DNA of 64,000 nucleotides from Euptelea pleiosperma (Eukaryota; Streptophyta; Magnoliopsida; Ranunculales; Eupteleaceae), in the NCBI GenBank assembly GCA_035048495.1, contig CM068552.1, positions 10,765,501 through 10,829,500 of the forward strand. The letters run 5' to 3'. The translations under genes and the position numbers were made by a program. The notes beneath the pieces are model-generated. The model ran no database searches. It saw only the letters and a list, made by a program, of their open reading frames with translations, and was not told the origin of the DNA. This document shows, piece by piece, positions 35,482-46,964 of the stretch. Numbering within the stretch: the first letter of the stretch is position 1; every line of letters begins with the position of its first letter.

Positions 35482-36420
35482 CTAGCTATCATCTTCAGCC
35501 AGTTGCTTGAAATTGATCGGTGCAACAAATCTTAGCGAGCCACCGTAGAGAGTCAGAGCTGCTAATCTAGAAGCAGCGGATGTTGGGTGATACAGGTCCC
35601 AAAACAAGTGCTCTTGGCGATTCAAACAGACTTTAGAAGTTAGGCTACATTGTTCTTCTCCATTCAATTTTCCATCTCCACAACATGCACTTTTGATCTC
35701 CTTAAAACCTAGAAAATTGGAAAGATGATAGATTTTTATGTCCTTTTTAACATGATTATTATAAAGTTTCAATCGGGCTGTTTAGAAGATAGTTTGGAGG
35801 GGTGAATCTGTAAATTATGGCAACTCAGGGCACAATTAGAAAATTAAAATTCTGGTCCAAAATAAATATGTAGTTATTAAGAGATTGTTTTGGAAATATA
35901 GAAGAAATGGTATAGAACATAATTAAGTTGTTATTAAGGAATTGTTTTGAAAATATGAAAATAATGGCATGGTAAGTAATTAAGTCGTTATCGAAAGGCT
36001 ATATTAAAAATAAGGATGATGACATGAAAAGTAATTAAGTATTTATCAAGGGGTTGTATTGAAAATATTATCAATGGTATGAGAATTACGTGAATGAGTA
36101 GGTATGTTGCAGGTGGAGTGAAATGCTTACCATATGGAATTGGGTTTTGTAAGATATTAGTCATCATCTCGTCTGCATTTCCAAGAGAGTACTTCATTCC
36201 AACGAATTGCGAGCTAAGGTAATGCAAGAGCGGAGCAATTTTCGAATTGAACGTTCGAGTTAATTTGTTCAAGTCCTCCAAACAACCCCCTTTCGGGTTT
36301 TCAATTCTCTGACCCGGACAACACCCAACTGGAGGAGCGTTTATTATGCCGAATTTCTTTACTCCAAGGTCGATTAGCATCTGCCACATTAAACTCGAAC
36401 ATTTCAAATATATGGTTTGA

Positions 36421-36461
<41 letters not shown>

Positions 36462-39400
36462 GGAGCTCACCCTCAAGTAGTAATCGTAAATGTTTTTAAG
36501 TGTCTCCATGAAAACCTTCGTTAGAGCAGGGTTGGGATCTTCACGGTTGCGGTAGAAATATTCCATAATGTCGTTGCTTCCGACGCTAATGATGATTAGT
36601 GACTTGGAGAGGAAACGGTCCGTCGCCTCTTGACCGACTTGCGCCGTAATATTGCTCACAACCATTGCAAACTGTTGGAGCTGCTTCGCCAAGGGAACAA
36701 CCTCTCCCTATTACAAATATTAAATGGGTTTAAGCAACTTAATTAGTAGGTCTTGCCTTTCAAGAAGAAAATAAAAGGAGGACATGGAAGGGGAGGCTTA
36801 CAAGTATTTCTCCAGTGCTGTCAAGAATGCCCGCCCCGGCTGATGCAAAATTTACGCCCTTCATGATTTGCTTGTTGTAGTAGGACCTACCCTTCTTGAT
36901 AAGATAGAGATAAGGTGGTGGGCTCTTATCAAACCCCAGTAGTTTGGCTGATCAACACAGAAACAAGGTTGCAAAATTACTTACAAAATAAGGCACACAC
37001 AGAAACAAGGTTGCCATTTTTTTTAAATGGTCCTGTATTATATATATAACAAAACACAAGGGTTGTCACCCCCTCTTATAGGCTTCATATATCCGAGGGC
37101 CCATATCAACCCTTACATAAAATAAAATTTAGACGGTTGTATTAATTGTACAGGGAAATTGTCTCCCCACTTGTACCCCTCTTATCGGCTTCACAAAGGA
37201 TGGCCGAGATCTTATCCCCCAAATGGACTATGGATCTCAACCACTCACACCCGATTTTGGAAAATGCTTTGTAGGGGAGTGCCGAGGGCATGGACCACCC
37301 ACTATACATCTATATAACAAAACAGAGAAGTCACTTATCCCCCCTCTTATCGGCTTCACAGAGGATGGATGAGATCTTATCACCCCAAATGGATGGTGGA
37401 TCTAAGACACTCACACATGATTTTGGCAAACGGTTTGTCAGAGAGTGCCGTGGGCACGGGCCAACTACTAGTCTTATACATGTTGAATATAAATAAGGGC
37501 ATTTTAGTTACTAGAATTTTTATTTTTTTTTTTGGCCTAGCTACAGGAAAATTTGAAAAAAAAATTTGAATGGCACGAAAAGTAATGGCACAATGTTCAC
37601 AACTATGTGTAGATGCGGGATCAATATGATTTGACAAGAGAATATTCCAAATTGATCTGGATCCCACCTACACTTGTGGTTGTTGTCCTGAATAGGACCA
37701 CTATTTTTCCTTGCGCATTGTGCCATTGAAGGTTTTCTCAAATAATTGTAGTTTGCGTACATTTGCAGACTTAAAAGTATGCAAACATTGTCAGCACTAT
37801 TGGATGTCCATTGAAAAACATGTTGTTTCAATGTTTTAAAAAAAATATATATATTCTATAAATTAAAAACATGTTTTTCAAGGAGCATTCGACGGTGGAT
37901 ACAATGTTTGCAAACATATGCAGACTAGATTTTCCGATATTTTAGGACAATCCACATGAAAATTATTTGAATTAATATGACCCTTTTGTACTTTGTAAAA
38001 TTGTTCACCCCCTTTGACCGTCCATTAGCATTATCATCTGGGTAAGTCGATTTTTACGAAATTTCAGGCTCTTGATATCGTGTGTTTTGAAATCATAACA
38101 ACTTTTTCCTTACTTTTCAAGTTTTCGATCTCCTTAGGGTTTCTCATTTCAATCACTCCTTCAGATTTTTATAAGAAACCAATCATGCATCAAGGGGTTG
38201 AAATTCTTGTTATGTTAGGGTGTGTGAGTCAACAATGTTGACTGAATACAGAGGCCTACTAATTCACACAATTTTCCAAGGAATAGTGCTAAAATATGCT
38301 AAAACAAAAATATAAACAGCAATAACTCCTTTCTGGTCAAAATAAGGACACGTGGCACCACGCGAAGGATATAGACACAGCGGTTAATGGGTCAAACCTA
38401 AAACAACACCTGATTAAAAAAATCGGCATGATTAACTGCTCAAGCTGATTACTGTCTAATTGAGCTACTGAGCTGACTTATTTATGCTCAACTAAAGCCA
38501 TTTTGGTGAAAATTAACGAGTTTTGTTCATTTCACAAAAGGTAAAAATACATGTTAAACAACCTTTTACTCCAAAAGATCGGCCTATTGGAGAAAGGCGA
38601 AATAACTATGTATATATACCAACCAATTATCGGGCCAACACAATACATGCGCGGGACCACACAATCTGCTAACACACCCCCTCAGCGGGAATTCACTCCG
38701 TTAGAAACTTGAACTCAGGTCCGTCTAGACACAAGTTGGGACCTAAGGCGAAAACTCATGAGAAAGAAAAGGGTTTAACGACTCACAATCACAGCGTTAG
38801 AGGAATAGATTTGGGAGAGAGAGAGAGACCGTGAAGAGGAGAAAACTAATTTTCAATACACGTGGCGAGTGGTGATAGGTAGATCTATATTTAACATAAA
38901 AAATTGGGTCATTCTAATATTTGGGGGCCTAAGGTGACCGCCTTATTCGCCTTATGCTTGAGCCGGCCCTACTTGAACCCGTGACCTCCTAGTCCTTAAC
39001 GCTCTGATACCATGTTAACAACCACTTTACTGTAAAAGCTTAAGCTGTTAGAGGGAAGCGTAACAATGTATATCAAAAGGTCTAGGATCTAACAGAGGCG
39101 GAGTGCTGGCCATACAACCAAACAACACTCTCCAACAATACCTCCCTTCAGCACTTTGTTGGGGACTCAAACATGTGATCTGTTGGGATCTCATGTTCTG
39201 ATATCATGTTGACTACCACTTTACCCTAGAAGATTGACCTATTGGAGAACAGAATAACTAGGTATACCAACAGGTCGTCGTGCCTACGCAACACATGCGT
39301 GGGACCACTCCATTAGCTAACAATATAGACTCATCACATGAAAAACACCTCCTTACTTACCAATATGATCAGCACTAGTGAAGCCATTGCTGAACCGGCC

Positions 39401-39607
39401 GGTTGGCCTCCCCCCAGGATAATCGATCCCATAATAAGGGAAGTTGGCCTTGGCCCGGCTGTAGTACAAGAAATTATTGGTCCCCACGTCCGCCGTGGAG
39501 TCCCCGAATATGAAAATTGCTGGGACGGTTGCGTCCGCCTGGTGCAGAGCGACCATGGCCATAGAAATTAGAAGGAGAAGAGAAGAAGAAAGCCATTTCT
39601 GTGCCAT
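35482..39607 (-). CDS. GDSL esterase/lipase (SGNH hydrolase), intact tandem copy
   Basis: Secreted serine ester hydrolase of the plant GDSL family; the substrate cannot be read from sequence. Five exons in frame: 39607-39361, 36947-36802, 36707-36471, 36380-36131, 35708-35482; 1107 nt, 368 residues, typical length. An N-terminal hydrophobic signal peptide (SSSLLLLISMAMVAL) precedes block I IFIFGDSTADVGTNN (Ser37), block II GVNFASAGAG (Gly near 120), block III SVGSND (Asn176) and block V FWDLYHPT (Asp331, His334), so the SGNH set is complete. Tandem partner at 44103-46924 has the same exon phases; exons 4 and 5 are the same length. Intron 1 is 2.4 kb and packed with Helitrons and a TRIM array. 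A TG/AG microsatellite lies just inside intron 3. Confidence 0.95.
36421..36460. repeat. (TG)n(AG)n microsatellite beside a splice donor
   Basis: The compound repeat begins 11 bp inside intron 3 of the intact GDSL gene (donor GTGAGC at 36470-36465). On the transcript it reads as (TC)n then (AC)n. Confidence 0.8.
37041..37471 (+). mobile_element. Two head-to-tail short Helitrons
   Basis: The second unit is exact: A|TCTATATAACAAAACAG at 37309 to CTAG at 37468-37471 followed by T, with the hairpin GTGCCGTGGGCAC upstream of the end. The first unit (about 37041-37305) starts TATATATAACAAAACAC and ends with the decayed CTAT. It has the longer form, with an extra 'gcccatatcaacccttacat' segment also seen in 47636-47901. 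Both lie in intron 1 of the intact GDSL gene. Confidence 0.83.
37769..37925. repeat. Hairpin repeat related to 274-518
   Basis: Starts 'agtatgcaaacattgtc' and returns inverted as 'acaatgtttgcaaacat', with 'cattgaaaaacatg' / 'catgtttttcaaggagc' inside and an A/T centre. Same family as the tandem units in the hAT element at the left of the window. Confidence 0.6.
38552..39322 (-). mobile_element. Tandem TRIM retrotransposon (LTR-int-LTR-int-LTR)
   Basis: Three LTR-like segments of about 116-125 bp, all TG...CA: 39322-39207, 39137-39013 and 38674-38552. On the minus strand they start TGTT(A/G)G.. and end ..CAACA, ..TTAACA and ..TTAACA. Directly after the middle LTR is TGGTATCAGAGC (39012-39001), the canonical initiator-tRNA-Met primer-binding site. 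After the first is the decayed TGATATCAGAAC (39206-39195). Purine tracts precede the downstream LTRs (GCTGAAGGGAGG, GCTGAGGGGG). Flanks ataca / atata match 4 of 5, as a 5-bp TSD. Internal domains are tiny and non-coding, which defines a TRIM. The left internal domain is split by the hAT MITE at 38716-38971. Confidence 0.8.
38716..38971. mobile_element. hAT-type MITE nested in the TRIM
   Basis: Starts CAGGTCCGTCTAGACACAAG and ends GCTTGAGCCGGCCCTA. Flanks CTTGAACT / CTTGAACC agree at 7 of 8. Same family as 180-1107 and 11332-11890 ('ggcctaaggtgaccgcctta' sub-end). Confidence 0.82.
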
Positions 39608-40700
39608 GGGAGAGAGGTTCTAAGTTCTCTGTATGTATATTTCTATACAACCTCGTTGCTCCTCTTCGTATTTATAAGAAAATGTGTCACAAACATGCAA
39701 ACACTTACGTTAAATTAGGTCTCCATCCAAACGTTTCAAGAGCAGCGTAACAAGAACTAGGGCCGGTACAAGGCGGATTGCCCTAATAATAGATGAACTT
39801 GATGGCACTAGAATTACCAAGTTACCCTTTTTACAAAGGGTAGGTGGTAATATATAATGGGATAGTCCCGGCTGCAAGATCCAAACCGTCCAATTGATGA
39901 CCTGATTGGGTGATGATCCTATTGCATGCACTGGCATATTTTGTTGTCTATAGTGGACCAATAATGAGGGCACTGTTTCTAAATAAAAGTTCATATAATC
40001 GTATGGCTAAGATCATTCAGTCAGGCGACTTTTTTTAGTATAAGAGGTCTAGTGGCATGGGGATCGTTGATGGGACGGACACCTTTTTCAACATTTCAAT
40101 CACTTGTTGAAAAGACGTGCAGTACTAAATGTATAATAGAAACGGGAGTATCCTCCTATTTTTCTTACTCAAGTTGCATGTTTCATGCGTAATTTTGTGC
40201 TGAGGACTCATTGAAGGGAAAACGTTGATTTCAAGACCAGTTTTTTGTGAGAGATAGTGGGACCCACCACCATAGATTGAGCTCTTGTTTGGTCTCACTG
40301 TTTCCAGCCAATACTTAGTTTTAACTAAGTTTTATATTCACAAACGAATTACATGTGATGGAAAACAAAGTCCGAGAAAGAGAGAGAGAGAAAACAGCCC
40401 TTGGATTTTATTTATTTATTGGGCTTCGAATTCACCCATGGGCCTGTTCATTAAGCTCATGCTGAAGAATGCTAAAATCCAATGACTAGAAACCACCAAT
40501 CAGGCTGATTTTTTTGTTGTAGGTCCACCAAGGGATGGACCAAACATTCGTGGGGTCAGTCGTCCTGAAAGAGTGCCACATAGCATTTTTCTTGGAGAAC
40601 AAGGTTCTTCTTGGGGGCAAGAGGGGAACAAAAAGAAATATAAATTGTTGTATCTTTAACTTCTATTTGTACCATAAAGTTATTTTTGGGATTGTTACTT
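39608..40700. other. Upstream region of the intact GDSL gene; half a MITE
   Basis: Presumed promoter and intergenic sequence. A right arm of a Mutator-type MITE ('ccaatcaggctgattttt...ggaccaaacattcgtgg') is visible at about 40480-40590, with its left arm decayed. No supported promoter element. Confidence 0.5.
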
Positions 40701-40708
40701 TGTTATAA

Positions 40709-40919
40709 GGGTCGCGCTCAGGGGACCCCCATTTTTCTGCCCCCCTCCTCTCTTGGTGTTCGTGTGCTCCGTGGATTTCAAGAATCCAACGGTGGTTGTC
40801 AGCGTGGGCTGGCATCACTTTTGGGATGCTGATAACCACCGTTGGATTCGTGAAATCCACAGCCGATAGTACAAACACCAAGAGTGGTCAGAAAAAGGGG
40901 GGTACTCGGAGCCTGAGCC
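40709..40919. mobile_element. Mutator-type MITE, GGCTC-AGG variant, exact 9-bp TSD
   Basis: TTGTTATAA is duplicated exactly at 40700-40708 and 40920-40928. The ends GGGTCGCGCTCAGGG and CTCGGAGCCTGAGCC are imperfect inverses. The interior is a strong hairpin ('gtggatttcaagaatccaacggtggtt' returns as 'aaccaccgttggattcgtgaaatccac'). The same family, with its own exact TSD, is in SKS intron 5 at 52105-52341. Confidence 0.88.
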
Positions 40920-41154
40920 TTGTTATAAAAGCCCGTATTAAGAATCAAGCCCGAGCTTGCACCTGATCGGCACTCGAACCCAGCCGAAGTACGAGCCTAA
41001 CTTCTGAAGTCCATTGTCTCTCTTGACCAATTAGCTCTGTCCAGCCCCATAATCATTAGTTAGGCCCATGTTTAAGCCTGCCACAGATAACATGTTCTAT
41101 GCTTTTCTGTGGGATTCATTCAGAGTCCAAATTAAGCGCCATATTCGCCCATAA

Positions 41155-41505
41155 ACCAAAATTGACACAATATAAGCTAGGTGGCATACTGTTACAGGAC
41201 TCTGACCGTACAGATGTTTGTCTTATCCCATGGTGGACCTACAAACCAAAGATCAGCCTGAATAGTGATTTATAAGTGTTGCATCTTTGTACCTCAAATA
41301 CTGCTCAAATTCCCACAGTTTGAGATCAGCCCATGAAAATAAGTCCAATACAAATCCTATAAATCACTAATCAGGCTGATTTTTGGTTTGTACGTCCAGC
41401 ATGGGATAGGACAAACATCCATACGGTCAGAGTCCTGTAAACGTATGCCACGTGGCTTATATTGTGTCCCTGTCATTTTAGATCGGTCAACGGAGCCCAA
41501 CCCTT
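41155..41505. mobile_element. Mutator-type G-box MITE
   Basis: Left 'gacacaatataagctaggtggc' and 'gaccgtacagatgtttg'; right 'caaacatccatacggtcag', GCCACGTGGC (41447-41456), 'ttatattgtgtccctgtcattttaga' and 'ggagcccaaccc'. The right end matches the GGGTCGGGCTCC variant at 7142-7408; the left outermost end is missing. Confidence 0.65.
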
Positions 41506-41699
41506 TGTCAAAATATTTGGTACACGAATCAAGACAAATGACTAGTTTATTTGGAAAGGTAACCTCCGAACCTACAACGATGTAAAGGGGCAATTATTAA
41601 AGCTTGACCAGACATTGATGATTCAACAAAATCTCATAAAATTTGACCATTTGTCAAATTAAGTTGTTGGATGGACGAACAGGTCTTGGTAGTGTTATG

Positions 41700-42060
41700 T
41701 TAAGGGCATTTTTGTACTTTTACTGCAGATATAAAAACCCTAGTTGCGTCATGGGGTTATATATACCTCAGTTGATTAGAGACGATTACTCATTGTATTG
41801 TTTCTTTTGTTGCCTCAAAGTATGGAATCGGTGGATCCGTGGACGTACCTCAATCTAGGAGGAACCGCGCGCCTAGGTCCACTCTACCATTTGGAACGTA
41901 AATCCGTGTGTTGTGGGTGATTGCATCTTTGTTCTTTAGATTGTTTATTGTTCTTTCTTCCCAACAGCTAGGAGTGTACTCTTCATCAATGGACTTCAGG
42001 ATGAGATTCCTATTGATGTTGACTTCTATCGCATCCAATGGTTTGGCTCATCAATTTGAG
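41700..42060. mobile_element. Possible LTR fragment
   Basis: 'gtggatccgtggacgtacctc' and 'ggaacgtaaatccgtgtgttgtg' resemble the end of plant copia LTRs. No primer site or coding follows; an AT microsatellite interrupts. Confidence 0.3.
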
Positions 42061-42080
42061 CCTTTCGCAATAGGATAAAC

Positions 42081-42082
<2 letters not shown>

Positions 42083-42152
<70 letters not shown>
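42083..42152. repeat. (AT)n microsatellite, about 70 bp
   Basis: Uninterrupted TA/AT dinucleotides between 'aacaatta' and 'attttagc'. It is self-complementary and so prone to cruciform formation and length change. Confidence 0.95.
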
Positions 42153-42158
<6 letters not shown>

Positions 42159-42439
42159 AGCAAATGGATTTCTTTGTTAACGGTGCTTGAAAGATTAATA
42201 TCTGGTCTGATGTGCAGAAGTGGTGGCCAACTACCATATGACAGTTGCTATCAACCTTACCTTGCTCTTATCAAAGAAGGTAGTCATACGACTCCCACAT
42301 TGTTTTGTGGTTAACTCCCATAATTGCAACATTGAGCTAGAGCGTCCTAACATCACCCAAGAGCATGAGAAAGTTTATTATAAGGTTAAACTTCAATGAG
42401 CGCACTTCATGCAGCCTAAGATTTTGTAGTATTGTGAGA

Positions 42440-42660
42440 AGACCTATTATCCTAACACATTAGACATTAGAAGTTTTCAAGGAGATGTCGACTGTTATAA
42501 ATCAACTTTCTATGAGCTAGCAAAAATAGAGAGAACCGAAAAGATCAATCACACAGACCCAACAAATTTATTATGAGGTTTGGCAGTGTGCCTATGTCCA
42601 CTCGTGAGAAGAGCTCTCTTTCACTATATCTAAAGAATCAGGATTAAATACTCTCTCTCT
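42440..42660 (-). mobile_element. copia-like LTR fragment
   Basis: On the minus strand it reads 'gatatagtgaaagagagctc', 'ggacataggcacactgcc' and 'gtctgtgtgattgatctttt', closely parallel to 49605-49700 on the plus strand, which follows a copia RNase H remnant. This supports an LTR origin. Confidence 0.5.
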
Positions 42661-43376
42661 CTCTCAAGTACAAGTGAAGCCCAACGGAATTTTACATTGG
42701 AATATCCCCAATATATATAATTTTTACTCTAACACAAATTGTACGAACTTTTGTACCCACATAAAACACCATTGGCTCTAGCAGGGGATGCGTTGCCCCT
42801 ACAACCCTGACGCTAGCCAACTTAGTGCAGGACTGGACCCGCGTAAAGTAATGGCTTAATGAATAGTAAATCCCTACTTCATGCAAAATACAATACACCT
42901 AGCACAACTTGGACAATATTACTCTTGTGATCGTAATTATCACATACACTTGTGATCGTCAAATACTAAGGACAAGCAACATATAAACGACTTAAGATGA
43001 TTCAGAATTTCATGGTGCTTGGATCTAGCATGATTTGCCCGGAACTGTAGTTCAAACAAGAGGGCAAGGTTGTTTTCAAGTAGCATATTTGGGGTGGAAT
43101 GTTGGGTACCAGCAAAAATATAAGTAGTAGAGAATATGGTGTAATTAAATAGGTATGGTTACATAGTAGCATGATTAGTATTTAAACTTAAGGATGGGAT
43201 TATGATTAGGATATGGAAAAATGCATTAAGTTATTAACCTTTACGTGCGAAAACACTTAAAATGCTCGCTCCACCCTTGAATTGAGAAGCATTGGAGGTT
43301 CGGTCTACCTCGAATTCGATCATCTCCTTATCTTTACTTTGTTTTATTCTTGTTTTCCGTTCTGATTAATTACTAA

Positions 43377-43682
43377 GGCCGTGTTAGATTGCACGAAAAT
43401 TTTCCCGAGAAAATACATATGGGATGTGCCTTAAATGGCTGATTGATTGCAACTGAGAACACAGATTTCAATCATGTGAGAAAATAATGGTGTATTTTCA
43501 GATGGAAATGAATTCTCACCTATCTGGATGGGAATGAATTCCGGGGTTAGTAGGAAAAATTATCCAATTTAAATGGCTTGTTAGGGAAAATTATACAGAT
43601 TTGGACTGGCTATCTAACATAATGGACAGTTGTATTTTCCTAAGGAAAATGCAATTTTCCCACTTGGTAATCAAACACGGCA
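43377..43682. mobile_element. Tourist/PIF-Harbinger-like MITE
   Basis: Starts GGCCGTGTTAGATTGC and ends GTAATCAAACACGGCA. TAA lies directly on both sides (43374-43376, 43683-43685), the 3-bp TSD of this superfamily. No coding. Confidence 0.75.
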
Positions 43683-45189
43683 TAAGTTACGTACTAGGTT
43701 CATAACAATATGGCCTTCAGGTTTTTTGTGTTTAGCATCCATGTTCATTAATTACCTAATGCCACTAATTATGACATGAAGACCATGCAAATGCTTTCGC
43801 ATACAACCTATCTTAATAAGATCAAACTAAATGGCTACATAATGCTTGTAAGATTTTATGTATACTACGGAATTTTTTAGACAACCCATGTCGAAATGTT
43901 CTTTGAAAAAGCCATAGATTAATAAGAAATAGCTGGTAATCGAAGTTTGTAGCCGTAGCAATTGGATAGTTCAATCCATATTTATTTCATCAAACATGTA
44001 CGTAGCTAGAGCATGAGAATTGAAATATACAAATTCCCATTATTGGTATACAGTTGATCATAGAAATAGAGCTTATATTAGTAGAACCGGGCGCGCGCGC
44101 TCTTAGTTATCATCCTCAGCCAACTGCCCAAAATTGATCGGCGTAACAAATCTTGGTGCACCACCGTATAGGGTTAGAGCTGCCAATTCAGAAGCCGCCT
44201 GCGAAGGGTGATACAAATCCCAAAACAAATACTCGTCCTGATTTGAACAAAGATTAGCAGTTGGCAAGCATGGTGATTCTCCATTGAATTTTCCACCTCC
44301 GCAACATGCAGTTTTCAGTTCCTTAAACTCTGCAGATCAATTAAACGTATAGGCCATTAGTTTTAGATTTATAATGCATGCATATGCATAATGCATGTTA
44401 CATGTATGTATGTATGTTAGAGTGAGAGTCTTACTGAATGGTAGTGGGTTATCCATGATATAAGTCAGCGTGTCATATGCATTTCCAAGTGAGTACTTCA
44501 TGGATTTGAACTCCAAGCTAAGCTTACGCAGAAGGTCTTCAGTTGTTGAATAGAACACTCGAGCGTACTCATTTAAGTCATCTATACAACCCCCTGTCAC
44601 GTTTAACACTCTTCGCGATGGAAAACAACCGATCGGCGGGATGCTTATTATGCCGAATTTCCTTGCTCCGAGATTGAATAGCGTCTGCATGCAATATCAA
44701 GATTAATTCAATCCATGTAATAGATATCTTATTCATCCATCATCATCATGGAGAGAGATAAGAAGTCACCTTTAAGTGATCCTCGTACTTGCATTTAAGG
44801 GTGGTGATGAACTCCTTCATGTGAGAAGTACCATTGGATTGGTGATATTCGAAGATATCGTTGCTTCCAATGCTGAAGAGGAAGAGAGACTTGGAGAGGA
44901 AACTATCCGTCGGTTCTGGACCCATTAGGTCAGCAAGACTGTTGCGGACCGTCGCAAAGTGTTGGGTGATCTGCTCGCTCGAGGTTGCCACCTTTACCTG
45001 TTAATTAGTAATAGAGTCGTCGTTGTGTAATAAAATTGATATAAATAAGGCGGGAAGTTAGAATCCAAGCATTACAGAGAGGAAAATGAAGAAAGGAAGG
45101 GTGCATGGGAAGAAGCAGCCTTCCTGTCTATGTAGACGTGGCATTCATCGAGGGGTAGGAATGATCATTTGATTGACCCTAGCCTAGGG

Positions 45190-45445
45190 CTGCCATTTGG
45201 GCGGGCATCATTTTATTTACCCTAGGGCTGCCATTTGGGGCTGGCTCAACCCACGTTGGGCTCGGGATGGGTTGACCCCTTCAGTACTCGGGTTGGGCTC
45301 AGGCCTGGATTTTGACACCCGATCAAAATTGGGTTGGGCTCGGCATTGTTCTAGGCCTGACCTCAGGTTGGGTTGGGCTCACAACCTTGAAGATCGGGTT
45401 GACCCCAAACCAGACCCAACCTGCTCCAATATTGGCCCTAATTGA
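45190..45445. mobile_element. hAT-like fragment rich in GGGTTGGGCTC
   Basis: Lies in intron 2 of the upstream GDSL copy. 'cctagggctgccatttggg' occurs twice near the left, followed by repeated 'gggttgggctcgg' words as in 9976-10586. Ends not resolved. Confidence 0.45.
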
Positions 45446-45554
45446 TCCCCACCAGTATCTCCAAGGTCAAAAGTAGACTTCATATGAACCTACTTAACCA
45501 TCTAATGGCAAACAGTCCCAAAAGAAAGTCAATATATAGATGGGATGGTTAGTA

Positions 45555-45954
45555 TCAAGGTTTAAAGGAGGCCGTTTTAACGGTTAAACGGACTGGGGGC
45601 ATTACCGTTAAAACGGATTGAAACGGCCAGGGGCAAAAATGGAAAAAAAGGGAAAAACGGAATTAAACGGATTTTGATGATTTTATCGGAAAAAATGGTG
45701 CTGAAATTCAAATTTTGAAATTTAAAATTTGAAAATTAAAACAAAATAGAATTTAATGGAAATATAATCGATTTTAACAGGAATTAAACGAATTTAAGGG
45801 CCGTTTTTTTTTTCACAAATTTTTTTCAGAATCTAATGGCTGTTTAAACGATTTTAACAGCCCTTAAATTCAAAAACGTTAAAACGTGTTTAAACGATTT
45901 TAACAGAAACGTGCTTGGGGCGTTACCGTTTAAACGGCCGTTTTTAAAACCATG
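45555..45954. mobile_element. hAT MITE, family C, in GDSL intron 2
   Basis: CAAGGTTTAAAGGAGG to GTTTTTAAAACCATG, with flanks GTTAGTAT / GTTAGGAT (7 of 8). Highly similar to the 61089 copy. Confidence 0.88.
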
Positions 45955-46928
45955 GTTAGGATCATTCAAAAGAATATCTAAATGAGATAGCCTTGATGAC
46001 ACCCCAAAAATGGTGGGTCGTGATATCCTGATGTTCTCCACGTGTAAATAAAGTACAAGTAGGTTCGACTGGTGGTGCAGAAAGGAGAAGCTTACGAATT
46101 GTTGTCCGGTGGTGTCGAGAATTCCGGCGCCTCCAGACGCGAAGTTTACACCCTCGAGGATATGCTTCTTGAGAGGGGACGTTTCGTTAAGAAGAGAGAG
46201 AAAAGGTGGCGGACTCCGCCTAAAACCCATCAATTTGGCTGACCACAACCATAGCACCCACAATATTCACCATAAATACTACTACTCTCCACATCATACC
46301 ATAATAGTGCTCCTCATATTGAATGTGAAACTCCATAATTTTCCATCATCAGTCTTCCAATCGATCAGGACCGTCCACATAACATACCAACTAGATTATT
46401 CTAACCATTGGGATGAATTGCATTTTCTTCTTGATTATCAAAAGAACAAAAAAAGCATCCAATTGATCGGATCGTTAAAGAATATCCGATAGATGGGATT
46501 AAATCAAGAGGCATGGAATTGGTTGGACGGTCCAGATTTGCTGAGATGGTCCCAGCCATTGGAAAGCTGACGGTTAGTACTGAAACTTGAAAGTTGGTAC
46601 TGCATTGCAACATTATGAAAAAAGTCTACGATATAGTGTGTAAAATTACTGTATTATACCCTTGATTAAACGTACCAATATAGTCAACACTGTTATAGCC
46701 ATTGCTGAACCTCCCAGTCGGTCTGGAGCCGGGAAAATCAATCCCATTATGAGGGAAATTGGCCCTGGCCATGCAATTAGCGAAATAATTGTTAGTCCCG
46801 ACGTCAGCCGATGAGTCGCCAAATACGAAAATAGCCGGCACGGTTGCACCGGCAAAGTGTCGAGGCACAATGGATAGAAAAAGGAGAAGGGAAAGAGAAG
46901 ACGATATCCATATCTCTCTGCCATAGGA

Positions 46929-46930
<2 letters not shown>

Positions 46931-46963
<33 letters not shown>
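46931..46963. repeat. (GT)n microsatellite at the GDSL leader
   Basis: About 16 GT units lying immediately upstream of the ATG at 46924 on the minus strand. Slippage here would not change the coding frame because the ATG lies downstream of it. Confidence 0.9.

Positions 46964-46964
<1 letters not shown>

Larger units (their letters stand above)
44103..46924 (-). pseudogene. GDSL esterase/lipase, tandem copy with out-of-frame start
   Basis: Same family and layout as 35482-39607. Exons: 46924-46676 (from ATG), 46238-46096, 44997-44770, 44684-44435, 44329-44103. Blocks are preserved: IFVFGDSSADVGTNN, GVNFASGGAG, SIGSND and FWDLYHPS, ending AEDDN-stop. But the ATG at 46924 (MAERYGY...) is out of frame with the signal peptide and everything downstream. 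Exon 1 is 249 nt against 247 in the intact copy, so the shift fits a 2-nt net gain between ATG and the hydrophobic segment. In the correct frame there is no ATG between the upstream stop and block I, only a GTG at 47000. All later exons are in frame with intact splice sites. Either a recent pseudogene, a sequence error, or a gene using a non-AUG or upstream-exon start. About 370 residues if repaired by nature. Confidence 0.78.

Noticed and set aside
42180..42420. Open stretch resembling a protein (…EVVANYHMTVAIN…) after the AT repeat
   Set aside because: About 60 codons open, no family recognised, and copia-LTR-like text follows on the other strand; too weak to call.
35482..46924. Reading the two GDSL loci as one alternatively spliced gene
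   Set aside because: Each locus has its own complete set of five exons and stop codon.
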